Shown here: piece after piece, positions 36,046-46,217 of the stretch
Position numbering within the stretch: the first letter of the stretch is position 1
How the letters are laid out: every line of letters starts with the position of its first letter
Assembly (NCBI RefSeq): GCF_900115735.1
Contig: NZ_FOXO01000008.1
Location: 83,265 to 147,264, forward strand
Direction of reading: 5' to 3'
Length of the DNA: 64,000 nt
Source: Butyrivibrio proteoclasticus
GTDB taxonomy: Bacteria; Bacillota; Clostridia; Lachnospirales; Lachnospiraceae
Translations under genes and position numbers: made by a program
The notes under the pieces: model-generated
The model's input: only the letters and a program-made list of their open reading frames with translations
Databases searched by the model: none
Told to the model about the DNA's origin: nothing

Positions 36046-37140
36046 ATGGAGAAAAAACCGGTCATATCCGCAGTGCACGATTATTACAATTGTGATGAGC
36101 AACAGTGTAAGGGAGAATCTGCCAAAAAGGTCATGGTCTCGGTAGTCGTTGCTATATACAACATGGAAAATTATTTAGAGCATTGTATTGAATCTGTGCT
36201 TCAACAGACCTACACGAATTATGAGGTTCTTTTGGTTAACGACGGAAGTACAGATTCTTCAGAGGCGATAATAGATAAATACAGAAAAAAATACCCAACT
36301 AAGTTAAAAAAAATATGTAAGCAAAACGGAGGTTTGTCATCAGCAAGGAATGCCGCCCTTAAGCAGGTTGAGGGAAAGTATTTAACATTTTTGGATGCAG
36401 ATGATTATTATAGCAACGACTATTTAGAGAGATTGGTAAATGAAGCAGAGCAGAAGAACCTTGATGTACTGTGCAGCGGGCAATATAAAGTTACGAAAAC
36501 CGGAAAAATAGTTAATACAATTAAATTCAAAGTAATAAATGGAAAGTGTTCAAGGCTGCGTCTTAATATTTCAGGGAAACTTTATAAGACAGATTATATA
36601 CTGCAAAAAGGAATATTCTTTCCGGAAGGAAAAACTTATGAAGATAATTCTTTTAATCTACAGGCGATATTTTTAACTGATAGAGTGGGATTTTTGGAGT
36701 ATGAAGGCTATTTTCAATTGGTGCACGAAGGAAGTATTACTTCAAAAAGAATAGATCCGGATAGTTTACCTTTTGACGAGTGGAATGATGTTGCAAAGAG
36801 AATAGCACAAGCAAGAGTGATAGGTGTAGACACAGACCTTTTTTTCTTTACATTTATCAGTTTTCTTACGTATTTCCTATTGGTTAGAAATAGAAAAAGG
36901 GAGTATTTGGACAACAAAGAGAATAACTGTAATTTTGAGGCATTAGACAAAATAACATCAAACATCGAATCAATTGTAAATGCAAATTGCCATGGTTATT
37001 TGCGTAATAAATACATTGGTTTATTTTCGCACAAAGAAATTCCAATTTGGCAAAAAATAGGGACAGTTGTCTTTTATCTTTTTTGTACTGGAAAATGTTT
37101 GAATCAGTTGGTCAAATTGACTTATATAATTCTCAGATAA
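36046..37140 (+). CDS. GT2 family glycosyltransferase
   Basis: 364 residues. After a 30-residue polar head comes a GT-A domain: VVVAIYNMENYLEHC, LLVNDGSTD, and the metal-binding FLDADDYY. The C-terminal 120 residues are helical and partly hydrophobic, as in CpsJ/EpsJ-like enzymes. It should add one sugar to a surface polysaccharide repeat. GTGAGG precedes the ATG, and the TagB/F-like gene follows after ten bases. Confidence 0.88.
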   Translation: MEKKPVISAVHDYYNCDEQQCKGESAKKVMVSVVVAIYNMENYLEHCIESVLQQTYTNYEVLLVNDGSTDSSEAIIDKYRKKYPTKLKKICKQNGGLSSARNAALKQVEGKYLTFLDADDYYSNDYLERLVNEAEQKNLDVLCSGQYKVTKTGKIVNTIKFKVINGKCSRLRLNISGKLYKTDYILQKGIFFPEGKTYEDNSFNLQAIFLTDRVGFLEYEGYFQLVHEGSITSKRIDPDSLPFDEWNDVAKRIAQARVIGVDTDLFFFTFISFLTYFLLVRNRKREYLDNKENNCNFEALDKITSNIESIVNANCHGYLRNKYIGLFSHKEIPIWQKIGTVVFYLFCTGKCLNQLVKLTYIILR

Positions 37141-37150
37141 GGAAATTGTA

Positions 37151-38356
37151 ATGAGTATAGTAAGTTATGTAAGAAAAAAGGCATCTTCAAGTTCATTATT
37201 TGAAAAAATGGTTTTCGTAGCATATGTGATAAGAGAAAAGATGATTACCATCTACTTTTATATGATGAAGAAGTATCCATTGCAAAATAAAATCGTATTT
37301 TGCTCAATGAAGGGAGACAGATATAGTGACAATCCTTTGTATATTAGCAACTATATTGTGAATTCAGGTTATGACTATGAAATTGTCTGGCTCTTCAATA
37401 AAAATGTGGAGGTTGAGCTTCCTACAAAAGTCAGGAGAGTAAGAAATGACAGTTTAAAAGCATATAAAGAATTGGCAACAGCTAAAGTCTGGGTGGACTC
37501 CAATATGAAGTACACTGGATTTCTTAAGAGACAAGAACAATTATATATTCAAACGTGGCATGGTAGTTATGGGCTAAAAAAAATTGGCTATGACTTAGGC
37601 AAAATTCCATTGGTGGATATGCGCACGGTGCCATATAATATGAAATCTATTGATTTAATGCCTGTAAACAGCATAAGGACAGCAGATATATACAGACGAG
37701 CATTTGGATATAAAGGCAATTTTATGTATTGTGGAAGCCCTAAAAATGACATCTTTTTTAAATCAAAAAAAGAGTCAATTCAGCTTGTAAAAAAATATTT
37801 TAAATGTGAAGGAAAAAAAATTGCTTTGTACGCCCCTACATTCAGGCGTAGTTATTCAACTGAATTTATGAAGTTGGATTATAAGAAAATTCTGTGGCAG
37901 ATTTCAAATAAGTTTGGCGGTGAATGGGTGATTTTAAACAGGGTTCATTACAAAAATCTTAATGACTATGCGTTTTCAGAGGAAAAAGATGTGCTGGATG
38001 CTTCTCAATATAATTATATGCAAAATCTTTTGATGGCAGCAGAAATTTTAATTACAGATTATTCAAGTTGTATGTTTGATTTCATAACTGTTCCAAAGCC
38101 ATGCTTTATTTATGCACCGGATCTTATAGAATATGAAAACAGCTGGGGGAATTATTTCAGGATGAGTGAATTACCATTCCCATTAGCGCAATCAAATGAT
38201 GAACTTATTGATAATATCAAGAAATTTGAACTAGCTGAATACGTTACAAAGGTCAAGCAACTTCATGAACAGGTAGGGTTGTGTGAAACAGGGCATGCAT
38301 CGGAAAAAGTTGCTGATTATATTATTAATTTTATCGAAACAGGAAAAAGAAAATGA
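37151..38356 (+). CDS. CDP-glycerol/CDP-ribitol polyol-phosphate transferase (TagB/TagF family)
   Basis: 401 residues. The GT-B-like transferase signatures are present: TWHGSYGLKKIG, ALYAPTFRR, and ITDYSSCMFDF near the end. These enzymes move glycerol- or ribitol-phosphate from the CDP form to a growing polymer or sugar. It overlaps the cytidylyltransferase gene by ATGA, which argues that the latter supplies its CDP-polyol. Confidence 0.9.
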   Translation: MSIVSYVRKKASSSSLFEKMVFVAYVIREKMITIYFYMMKKYPLQNKIVFCSMKGDRYSDNPLYISNYIVNSGYDYEIVWLFNKNVEVELPTKVRRVRNDSLKAYKELATAKVWVDSNMKYTGFLKRQEQLYIQTWHGSYGLKKIGYDLGKIPLVDMRTVPYNMKSIDLMPVNSIRTADIYRRAFGYKGNFMYCGSPKNDIFFKSKKESIQLVKKYFKCEGKKIALYAPTFRRSYSTEFMKLDYKKILWQISNKFGGEWVILNRVHYKNLNDYAFSEEKDVLDASQYNYMQNLLMAAEILITDYSSCMFDFITVPKPCFIYAPDLIEYENSWGNYFRMSELPFPLAQSNDELIDNIKKFELAEYVTKVKQLHEQVGLCETGHASEKVADYIINFIETGKRK

Positions 38357-39078
38357 ACATAGCAGTTATATTTGCCGGAGGTGTAGGTCACAGGATGCAT
38401 ACAAAAGAGCTGCCAAAGCAGTTCCTTGAAGTATATGGCAAGCCGGTCATTATACACACCTTAGAGAAATTTGAGCAGCATAATGAGGTTGATGCAATAG
38501 TCATAGCATGCGTAAAAGAGTGGATTCCATACCTCAACAACCTTATCACGGATTATCACCTTCAAAAGGCTAAGAGTGTTGTGGTGGGCGGAAAGACAGG
38601 ACAGGAATCCATTTATAATGGTCTTGTTGCAGCGAAGGCGATTGCTTATGAAAAGGCAGTAGTCCTTATCCACGACGGCGTCCGCCCTTTTATTACCCCG
38701 GAACTTATCTCAGATAACATTGCTTCCGTGAAAAAGCATGGCTCAGCAATAACAACTTCAAAGGTTACCGAAACGATCCTCGTGGTAAATGGTGAGTCCT
38801 CAATAGATGAAGTTCCGGACAGAAATAACTCCAGACTTGCAAAAGCTCCACAGAGTTTCTATTTGGATGACATCCTGAAGGCTCACGAAACAGCAAGATC
38901 AGAAAAACGCAACGATTTTATCGATAGCTGCTCACTGATGCAGCACTATGGCTATAAATTACATCTTGTCGATGGACCCATTGAAAACATAAAGGTCACA
39001 ACCCCGCAGGATATTTTCACAATGCGATCAGTATTCGAAGCCAGAGAAATATTAAAGATGCAGGAACAGGCAGAATGA
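38353..39078 (+). CDS. IspD/TarI-family cytidylyltransferase
   Basis: 241 residues. FAGGVGHRM and ELPKQF form the CTP-binding loop and HDGVRPF the conserved centre. IspD (MEP pathway) and TarI (ribitol 5-phosphate) cannot be told apart by eye alone, but the ATGA overlap with a TagB/F-like transferase makes CDP-ribitol or a similar CDP-polyol the likely product. A TarJ-type dehydrogenase is absent; an epimerase-type gene follows instead. Confidence 0.85.
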   Translation: MNIAVIFAGGVGHRMHTKELPKQFLEVYGKPVIIHTLEKFEQHNEVDAIVIACVKEWIPYLNNLITDYHLQKAKSVVVGGKTGQESIYNGLVAAKAIAYEKAVVLIHDGVRPFITPELISDNIASVKKHGSAITTSKVTETILVVNGESSIDEVPDRNNSRLAKAPQSFYLDDILKAHETARSEKRNDFIDSCSLMQHYGYKLHLVDGPIENIKVTTPQDIFTMRSVFEAREILKMQEQAE

Positions 39079-39113
39079 TATTATACAAAAATAAAATAGG
39101 AAAAAATTAAGAG

Positions 39114-40178
39114 ATGATACCACTTACTATAGATTCATTTGAAGAGATAGTTAATACAGTTTGCAATACGGATTTTATTGAATGGGAGAAATTCAAGGGA
39201 AAGACATTCTTTATAACTGGTGCAACCGGACTTATAGGCTATACCCTGATAAGATCGCTGATTTATACTTCTCGAAAAAGAAATCTTGATATAAAAATTA
39301 TTGCTCTTGTAAGGGATGAACAAAGAGCAAGAGAGAGATTTTCTGGTTTTGAGTATTCTGATGAAAATTTGAAATTTTTTGAAGGAAACGTTGAGAAACT
39401 TCCTTATATAGACAATTCAATAAATATTGACTACATAGTGCATGGTGCAAGTAAGACAGCCAGTATGTCCTTTGTAAATGAACCTGTAGAAACGATAGAG
39501 ACAGCAGTACTCGGAACTATTAATATTCTAAGACTTGCTAAAGAAAAAAATATTTCTGGAATGGTTTACCTTTCGAGTATGGAAGTTTATGGATATCCGC
39601 AAAAAGGGCATAAAGTTAGAGAAAGTGATATAGGTGCATTGAGTCCTCAGGATCTTCGAAACAGTTATCCAATCAGCAAGATTCAGTGTGAAAGCCTTTG
39701 TAAATCATACTCTTCAGAATATAATCTCCCGGTAATGATTGCAAGATTGACTCAGACCTTTGGCCCCGGAGTTAATTACGACGACGGAAGAATATTTGCA
39801 TACTTTGGAAGATGCGTGGTAGAGCATAAAAATATTATCCTCAAAACTAAGGGAGAGACAGAAAGAAGTTACCTCTATACCTCGGATGCCGTAACAGCAA
39901 TATTAACATTGCTCCAAAAAGGAACTACCGGCGAGTCATACAATATTGCTGATGAAAAAACATATTGCTCCATAGCTCAGATGGCGGAAGAAATTGCTAA
40001 AGAAAATGGAATTTTAGTTGAATATGAAGCTAGTGAGTTACTTCGTAAAAATGGATATCCTGACACAATTTATATGGATCTTGACACCTCTAAAACCTTG
40101 AAAACAGGCTGGTTCCCACAATTTAGGGGGGGAACAAGCTTAATGCTACGAAATATGATAGTTGCTTTTGAAAAATAA
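39114..40178 (+). CDS. NAD-dependent epimerase/dehydratase (extended SDR)
   Basis: 354 residues of extended short-chain dehydrogenase. FITGATGLIGYTL binds NAD(P); VYLSSMEVYG gives the catalytic Ser, and YPISKIQCE the Tyr and Lys. It lies directly after the cytidylyltransferase and may act on a nucleotide sugar or CDP-linked polyol in the same pathway. The substrate is unknown. Confidence 0.88.
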   Translation: MIPLTIDSFEEIVNTVCNTDFIEWEKFKGKTFFITGATGLIGYTLIRSLIYTSRKRNLDIKIIALVRDEQRARERFSGFEYSDENLKFFEGNVEKLPYIDNSINIDYIVHGASKTASMSFVNEPVETIETAVLGTINILRLAKEKNISGMVYLSSMEVYGYPQKGHKVRESDIGALSPQDLRNSYPISKIQCESLCKSYSSEYNLPVMIARLTQTFGPGVNYDDGRIFAYFGRCVVEHKNIILKTKGETERSYLYTSDAVTAILTLLQKGTTGESYNIADEKTYCSIAQMAEEIAKENGILVEYEASELLRKNGYPDTIYMDLDTSKTLKTGWFPQFRGGTSLMLRNMIVAFEK

Positions 40179-40221
40179 ATAGTTTCTTATACAAAATATA
40201 AAATATACCAGGAGATATATT

Positions 40222-42060
40222 TTGAATCGGTTCAATAGAAAAACGATCCTGTTCTTATCCAAGAGCAGAGGAGTTCAGTGCTTTATAGTGTTCATTGCTT
40301 GTTTTTTTATGCAGGCAATTTATTATTTTAAACGTAATAATATATCAATTATACGTGACAGAGTTGGAGATTTGGCTACACCTACATACTTAGCAGGGTT
40401 GGATTGGATGGATTTGATTTCCCAATCGAATTATTATGGCTATGGGATGAAGTGGCTTTTTTTTCCGGCTTTTATGATTACATCTGACCCTGTTATAATT
40501 TTTATTATTTTTATTTTGGCTTATATTGTGTTGATTTCGCTTGTTTATGCTTTTTTTTACGGAAAAGTAGCTGATGATTGTGTGGATTCATATACTAATG
40601 TCGGACTAATGATTATGCTTCCGATAGTTTCTTGTATTTGTTCGTATCATTCAATGTCGTCGGAACCCACTTTATATCTTGCGATGGGAATTTTAATGTT
40701 GATTATATATGATCTTCTCAAAGCAACAGGGTACAAATATAAGGCTTTGAGCTTTTTCTGCGCTTTTTGGTTATGCTATATGCTTTCATTACATGAGAGA
40801 TGTTTGGTGGTAATAGCAGCATTTATGTGCGCTATGTTATTTGACAGATTCATCAGTAAAAGGTGGTTTGTAGACCTTAAGCTCTTTATAGCGTCTTTTT
40901 TAATTAATTATGCACTTAAAAAGATTATTACAAGTCACATCATTTCAATTTTTTGGAATAAACCGGATTTGGCAAATACGACAGCAGTTCCAAAATATTT
41001 TCCATCATGGATATTTCAAAGTAAAGAAGGATTGTTATTGTTTTTTGGATGTGTATTTGCTAATTTTTTCTGCCTTTTTATTAAAACTTTTGGAATAGGA
41101 ATACTATCTGCGATAATTATAATCAAAATTATATCCTGTTTATTAAAGAATAGTATTGATCAGTTAAATTATGAAAAAAATCGTATATGGTTTGTTCTAT
41201 TTACTGTTTCAATGTTATCAATAGTTTTCACAATTGGTGGATTGTGTCTCAAGTGTCGAAATGTATTGGTGGCGGGGGAACCATATTCATATAAAAATTA
41301 TACTTATGTAAGATATTATTTTTCATGGGTTCCTGTACTGATGATATCAACTTGGGTTCTTTATAATTCGGTGTTTAAGAAAGCAGAGCGCAAGCAGGTT
41401 ATAGTAATCATTCTTGGGGGATATGGAATTATTGCAAAATGGTTTTATGCGGTGATGTTACCGATCTTGGAAAAAGCTAACGCAGCCTCATTAGATGTGG
41501 ATACCGGGAAAAATTTTAGATTTTACCTTGCCGGAATTTTTACAAATACAAATATTTTTAAGATGAGTGAATATCATCAAAACTTTCTTTATAGTTTCTT
41601 AGTATCTGTAATCATCCTTTTGATTATTGTAATCATGAATAATGAGAAGAAGCTTATAGGACTTTTTTTGGCTTTTTTTATAATGCTTTATAATCAAACA
41701 TCTGGTTTTAATATATCTCTGCCGCAGTTTTATAGCTCGCAAGATGCTTTTTATAAATGCATAAGCTATATTGAAAACAATGTTAATATCTCAAAGGATG
41801 TTTATTGCCCCGAGGGAGTGCCAACAGTACTATTTACTCTTCAGTATATGATCAATAGATATTCTGTACATAACTCTTATCCTATTGATGCTGAGGAAAA
41901 TACGATAGCTATAACTTGGTCCGATTCAGATGATTACGAAATGTGGCTGAAGGATAATGGCTATGTTTGCGTTGAACTTGAAAAAAATAAATTTATCTGG
42001 ACGAGGAGTGAAGAAGTGTTAAATAAGATTAATGAATTCATGGAATTATATGATGCATAA
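40222..42060 (+). CDS. GT-C-like polytopic membrane protein
   Basis: 612 residues with about ten to twelve membrane segments and a soluble C-terminal end. The start is TTG, with AGGAG seven bases ahead; no ATG fits better. The first outer loop reads VGDLATPTYLAGLDW followed by YYGYGMKWLFFPAF, resembling the proteins at 30261 and 46374. Probably a polyprenyl-phosphate-dependent glycosyltransferase; a polymerase (Wzy) role is the alternative. Confidence 0.7.
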   Translation: MNRFNRKTILFLSKSRGVQCFIVFIACFFMQAIYYFKRNNISIIRDRVGDLATPTYLAGLDWMDLISQSNYYGYGMKWLFFPAFMITSDPVIIFIIFILAYIVLISLVYAFFYGKVADDCVDSYTNVGLMIMLPIVSCICSYHSMSSEPTLYLAMGILMLIIYDLLKATGYKYKALSFFCAFWLCYMLSLHERCLVVIAAFMCAMLFDRFISKRWFVDLKLFIASFLINYALKKIITSHIISIFWNKPDLANTTAVPKYFPSWIFQSKEGLLLFFGCVFANFFCLFIKTFGIGILSAIIIIKIISCLLKNSIDQLNYEKNRIWFVLFTVSMLSIVFTIGGLCLKCRNVLVAGEPYSYKNYTYVRYYFSWVPVLMISTWVLYNSVFKKAERKQVIVIILGGYGIIAKWFYAVMLPILEKANAASLDVDTGKNFRFYLAGIFTNTNIFKMSEYHQNFLYSFLVSVIILLIIVIMNNEKKLIGLFLAFFIMLYNQTSGFNISLPQFYSSQDAFYKCISYIENNVNISKDVYCPEGVPTVLFTLQYMINRYSVHNSYPIDAEENTIAITWSDSDDYEMWLKDNGYVCVELEKNKFIWTRSEEVLNKINEFMELYDA

Positions 42061-42075
42061 TCATGGAGAAGAGTG

Positions 42076-43224
42076 ATGAACGTTCTGATTTTAGGGCTAG
42101 AAACATTGAATAATATGGGTGAAAAATTCATCATAGAGTGTACAAAATATATTTTAAAAGATGCGAAATATGATTATGAAGTTTGTGATTTTGAACCCCA
42201 AATGACACTTTACAAAAAACTGATTTATTTTTTTCTTATCGCTGTGTCAAAAACCATAAATAATATTGAATATTCTGCCAAAATTGAATATCTTGCGGTT
42301 ATTTTTAGATGTAGAAAAAAATACATACAACATATAAAAAAAAGTGACAAAATCGTTGTGGCGGCCGGTAGCATTAAGTATTCAACGCAGCATTTATGGG
42401 CGTATTATTGCCTTGCTATTAATATCGCAGAGAAATTTAATAAAGATGTTATGTTTGATGCGGCGAATATCCAAAAGTATTGTGATGCTGATTGGCGGTG
42501 CAGGTATCTTGCCAGACATCTAAAATCAAAAAATGTAAAAGTTATTACTACCAGGAGTGGAAGGGCTGGCTTAGAAAGAATTGAAAATGAGTACAAATTA
42601 CCACTACATCAAGTACATGGCGCGGTTGGAGATATTGCGTACTGGCTACCGGATTTATATGATATTCGGTCTGTTCCCAAGACAGAAATCGTTGGAATAA
42701 ATCTCATTTCAGGAAATACATATATACGGTATGGGGGCAGTATTTCTCAAGAAAAACTATTGGATGTATATACAGAATTACTTTTAATGTTGGAAACAGC
42801 CGGCATAAAATGGGAATTATTTACCAATGGACTTCCAGCAGATTTTGAATTTGGTAAGCGGTTGATTAAAAAAGTTAGCATGAATTCTCAAATTTATGTT
42901 CCTTCTACTGCAAGACAACTTGCAGAAAAAATAAAATCGTATAATTTGATTTTTGGGGCACGATTACATGCATGCATATGTGCATATGTGTTTGATGTGC
43001 CTGTAGTTGGTATGGTATGGGATGAGAAAATGTCTGAGTTTGCCGCTGTGGCTGGAATATCCGATTTGTTTTTGTCTGAGGAAAATATAACAGCTGAAAA
43101 CATATTTTGTCATATCAAAGACCTTTATCAAAATGGTTACTCATACGATGTTGAAAAAAGAAATGATTACAAATACAAGACAAGGAAATATATAATTGAT
43201 TACCTAAAAAATACAGAAAATTGA
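42076..43224 (+). CDS. Polysaccharide pyruvyl transferase family protein
   Basis: 382 residues. The C-terminal FGARLHACICAYVFDVPVVG segment with its invariant Arg-His is the family hallmark, and the N-terminal NMGEKFI replaces the usual GDE loop. By family it adds ketal pyruvate from PEP to a sugar of a surface polymer. GTG at 42073 precedes ATG at 42076; GGAG seven bases before the ATG decides for the latter. Confidence 0.88.
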   Translation: MNVLILGLETLNNMGEKFIIECTKYILKDAKYDYEVCDFEPQMTLYKKLIYFFLIAVSKTINNIEYSAKIEYLAVIFRCRKKYIQHIKKSDKIVVAAGSIKYSTQHLWAYYCLAINIAEKFNKDVMFDAANIQKYCDADWRCRYLARHLKSKNVKVITTRSGRAGLERIENEYKLPLHQVHGAVGDIAYWLPDLYDIRSVPKTEIVGINLISGNTYIRYGGSISQEKLLDVYTELLLMLETAGIKWELFTNGLPADFEFGKRLIKKVSMNSQIYVPSTARQLAEKIKSYNLIFGARLHACICAYVFDVPVVGMVWDEKMSEFAAVAGISDLFLSEENITAENIFCHIKDLYQNGYSYDVEKRNDYKYKTRKYIIDYLKNTEN

Positions 43225-43227
43225 AGC

Positions 43228-44676
43228 ATGATTAATAGATTGATTGATAAATACAAAAGAATTTCACTTGTTGCCAAAGCTACAATATGGTTTACAATCA
43301 CAAATATTCTCCAAAAAGGGCTTCTGTTTCTTTCAACACCAATTTATACAAGACTCATGTCCCCTTCCGAGTATGGAAGGTATAGTATTATCCTTTCATG
43401 GCTCGAAATCTTTGAAATTATAGCTACTTTTCGTATTGGATGGGGAGGATATGTTGTCGGACTTACCAAATTTAAGGATGATAGGGACAGATACACTTCT
43501 TCCATGCAAATGCTCAGCATTATAATCACATCTGCTTTCCTTTTTATCTATGTAATTTCCAGAGATGTGGTTAACACCATGACGAATTTGGACACGCGGA
43601 CAACTTTGGTGATATTTGGAATAATATATGCCTTGCCTGCGATTCAGTTTTGGCTTGTAAGAGGTCGTGTAGAGTATAAGTATATAAAAGTCTTTATACT
43701 TGCTACATTATCAAGTGTCATCGTAATAAGCGCAGGTACTATTGCAGCTGTTATTTCGGGTACGAAGGATTTTGCGGTTGTTTTTGCAAGATTTGTTGTT
43801 CAGGGATCCTTTGCAATATATCTTATTTGGGCAAATTGTCATAAGAGGTTTACTGTTTACCACAAAGACTATTGGAAAAGAGCTTTAAGCTTTAATGTTC
43901 CACTACTACCGTATTATCTATCTATGGTTATTCTTCATAGTTCTGACAGAATAATTATCGGAAATCTATGTGGCACTTCGTTTGCAGCAATATACAGTGC
44001 TGCATATACCTTGTCTTCGTGTATGCAGATTTTTAACCAGTCTTTTACGCAGACAATCCAACCACTCATGTATAAGAGCATGAGAGAAGAGAATGTCGAG
44101 AAGATTCCAAGTATTATCAGTGCGTCATTATCAATCATCATTGGTTTGAACTGTTTATTGGTTTTAGTGGCACCTGAATTAATAAGAATTGTTGCACCAT
44201 CAGAGTATGCTGATGCTATTTGGATAATTCCTCCATTATGTGCCAGTGTTGTAGTTATGTATATATACCAACAGTTTGTGAATGTTGAATTCTATTTTGA
44301 GGAAAGCAGATTAATTGCAATAGCATCTATTGGCGCAGCGTGCCTTAATGTTTATCTGAATTATATGTTCATACCTATATATGGGTATTTTGCGGCTGGA
44401 TATACAACACTTGCTAGTTACATGATTTTTGCTGCTTGTCACTATTGTTTTATGAAAATTGTTGTTAAGAAAAATAATTATTCGGAAAAACTTGTGCCTG
44501 TGAAGAATATGATTTTATTGCTGGTGATATATACTGCAGTGACTGCTGTTGCAGCAATTGGATATGAATTTTGTATTATAAGAGTTGCACTTGTTCTTGC
44601 AATTTTAATTGTTGGTTTTTGTTTTAGAAGTGGAGTAATTGGGATGTTTTCGGAACTGGTACATATAAAAAAGTGA
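43228..44676 (+). CDS. Oligosaccharide flippase (Wzx, MOP superfamily)
   Basis: 482 residues with twelve to fourteen membrane segments. The N-terminus (ATIWFTITNILQKGLLF, STPIYTRLMSPSEYG) is typical of Wzx flippases. It should move the undecaprenyl-linked repeat to the outer face. It starts three bases after the pyruvyl transferase and closes the cluster. A GC-rich hairpin lies about 30 bases downstream. Confidence 0.92.
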   Translation: MINRLIDKYKRISLVAKATIWFTITNILQKGLLFLSTPIYTRLMSPSEYGRYSIILSWLEIFEIIATFRIGWGGYVVGLTKFKDDRDRYTSSMQMLSIIITSAFLFIYVISRDVVNTMTNLDTRTTLVIFGIIYALPAIQFWLVRGRVEYKYIKVFILATLSSVIVISAGTIAAVISGTKDFAVVFARFVVQGSFAIYLIWANCHKRFTVYHKDYWKRALSFNVPLLPYYLSMVILHSSDRIIIGNLCGTSFAAIYSAAYTLSSCMQIFNQSFTQTIQPLMYKSMREENVEKIPSIISASLSIIIGLNCLLVLVAPELIRIVAPSEYADAIWIIPPLCASVVVMYIYQQFVNVEFYFEESRLIAIASIGAACLNVYLNYMFIPIYGYFAAGYTTLASYMIFAACHYCFMKIVVKKNNYSEKLVPVKNMILLLVIYTAVTAVAAIGYEFCIIRVALVLAILIVGFCFRSGVIGMFSELVHIKK

Positions 44677-44704
44677 AAGACAAGCAATATGACGGTAAAA
44701 ATGA

Positions 44705-44766
44705 AAAAAGTCCCGGAGCACTCTTTTGCAGTAGGGCACTTGCTCCGAGACACTTTCGCTGTTTTT
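44705..44766 (+). terminator. Imperfect terminator-like hairpin after the flippase
   Basis: CGGAGCA (44714-44720) pairs with TGCTCCG (44741-44747), extended by AAAGT/ACTTT; a short T-run follows at 44762. Confidence 0.5.
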
Positions 44767-44792
44767 AATTATTGTACTATGGCAAATAAATA

Positions 44793-45257
44793 TCAAGATT
44801 TGTTTTGCTCTTCAAGTGCAGCTATCCGCGCTATGAGATTAGTAATTGTAGCGTTCTTATCAGCAATGGTAGCGTCCTTATCAGCAATGATGGCATTGAG
44901 TTCTTTTCTGGCTTTTATTTCGCCAGCGGCGTACGAGGTGGCAAGCTGCTCGCGGTATCTGCGGCGGCCTTCCATCAGTTCTTTTGCATGAGTATCTGCA
45001 TTTACTTCATAAATCAAGTTGCCCACCTCCTCTATAATCACATTTCCGTCTGCAAGAGCTTTGAACTCTTCCCAGGTTTTGACTTTGAATAGTTTTGCCC
45101 AGTAGACGAGGTCATTGTCGATATCTTCTTTCGTTGCTTTATCTACGTGGTTTAATTGTAGTACGTTTATACCAAAATCTGTAGAGTAGGGCTTATGATT
45201 TTCACTTAAAAACAAATTGATATATTGTGTAGCATCGCCACTGTTTCTATGATATTC
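44793..45257 (-). pseudogene. Rpn-type PD-(D/E)XK nuclease/transposase fragment (C-terminal part)
   Basis: The readable frame begins right after an in-frame stop near 45258 and has no proper start; its first residues (GDATQYINLFLS) already lie deep in the family. The C-terminal half of Rpn-family proteins is seen: WAKLFKVKTWEEF and EGRRRYREQL, followed by a heptad-like tail with the repeated unit ATIADK. Full members have about 280-330 residues, so the nuclease core is lost. A decayed copy of a mobile or recombination-promoting gene. Confidence 0.7.
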
Positions 45258-45302
45258 TCATATTTGTAAATGAACTTAAAATACTATATGGGAGCTAAAA
45301 AT

Positions 45303-46208
45303 ATGAGCAGAGAAACAGAAAAAATGTTTAAGGGATTACATGAGTTTATGGCGAAAAATATTTCTGAAGATATGAGTGAGGAAGATATGAAAAAAATGGT
45401 TGACGAGTATATGAGTAATCAAATAGGTGCTCCCATGAATGAGTTAACTGAGAAAAATGCTCAGACTTCGGATGATTTTTTGGAATTAGCTATGGATGCT
45501 GAAAATGAGGCGACAGCATTAAAATATGCTAAAAAAGCTTTAAAGCTTGATCCCGACAATCTTGATGCAGAGGCTATGATTGCTGATATTACATCTGAAA
45601 ATGATTTTGATTATTATAAAAAGCTAAAAAGGATTGTTGAGCACGGGAATAAAGTTATTGAAAAGAAAGGTTTTTTAGAGGATGTCGGTCATTTCTGGGG
45701 CGTTGTAGAGACAAGACCGTATATGCGAGTGAGGCATAGTTATATTGAATCTTTGATTGCGTGCAGAATGATGACACATGCAATAAATGAATGTGAAGAT
45801 ATGCTGAGGTTGTCTGAAAATGATAATCTTGGAATCAGGTATATACTTATGCACTTATATGCTTATGTAGAGGATGAGACTAAGGCGTTAGAACTTCATA
45901 AAAGATATGAAGGTAATGATGAAACGCAAATGCTTTTGCCTCTTGCCATGATTTATTTTAAACTTGAAAAGTGGGAGCAGGCTGAAAAGTATTTGAAGAA
46001 ACTGTCAAAAGCTAATAAGGATACCAAAAAGTTTATTAAAGCTGTACTGACTGATTCTTTGGACAGAGAAGCTCAAAAAATGAATTCATTTGGTTATGCA
46101 CCATTTTCAATTGAAGAGTTCGTTACGGAGTTTGCAGAGAATTCATATCTTTTCAGGGCCGAATATAATTTCTTTATATGGGCCGATGGAGTACTTAAGA
46201 GTAAGTGA
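45303..46208 (+). CDS. TPR-type helical repeat protein
   Basis: 301 residues starting at the ATG with GGGAG ahead. Helix pairs of TPR type are visible: ALKYAKKALKLDPDNLDAEAM near residues 75-95, and further units around 160-240. No signal peptide or membrane segment. Such clostridial proteins act as scaffolds; the partner is unknown. It lies between two gene remnants, which suggests a region of turnover. Confidence 0.82.
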   Translation: MSRETEKMFKGLHEFMAKNISEDMSEEDMKKMVDEYMSNQIGAPMNELTEKNAQTSDDFLELAMDAENEATALKYAKKALKLDPDNLDAEAMIADITSENDFDYYKKLKRIVEHGNKVIEKKGFLEDVGHFWGVVETRPYMRVRHSYIESLIACRMMTHAINECEDMLRLSENDNLGIRYILMHLYAYVEDETKALELHKRYEGNDETQMLLPLAMIYFKLEKWEQAEKYLKKLSKANKDTKKFIKAVLTDSLDREAQKMNSFGYAPFSIEEFVTEFAENSYLFRAEYNFFIWADGVLKSK

Positions 46209-46217
46209 TAAAAAGGA

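Noticed and set aside
44820..44900. Short tandem DNA repeat (about 21 bp) as a minisatellite
   Set aside because: It is the coding repeat ATIADK of the Rpn-type fragment, only two to three units long.
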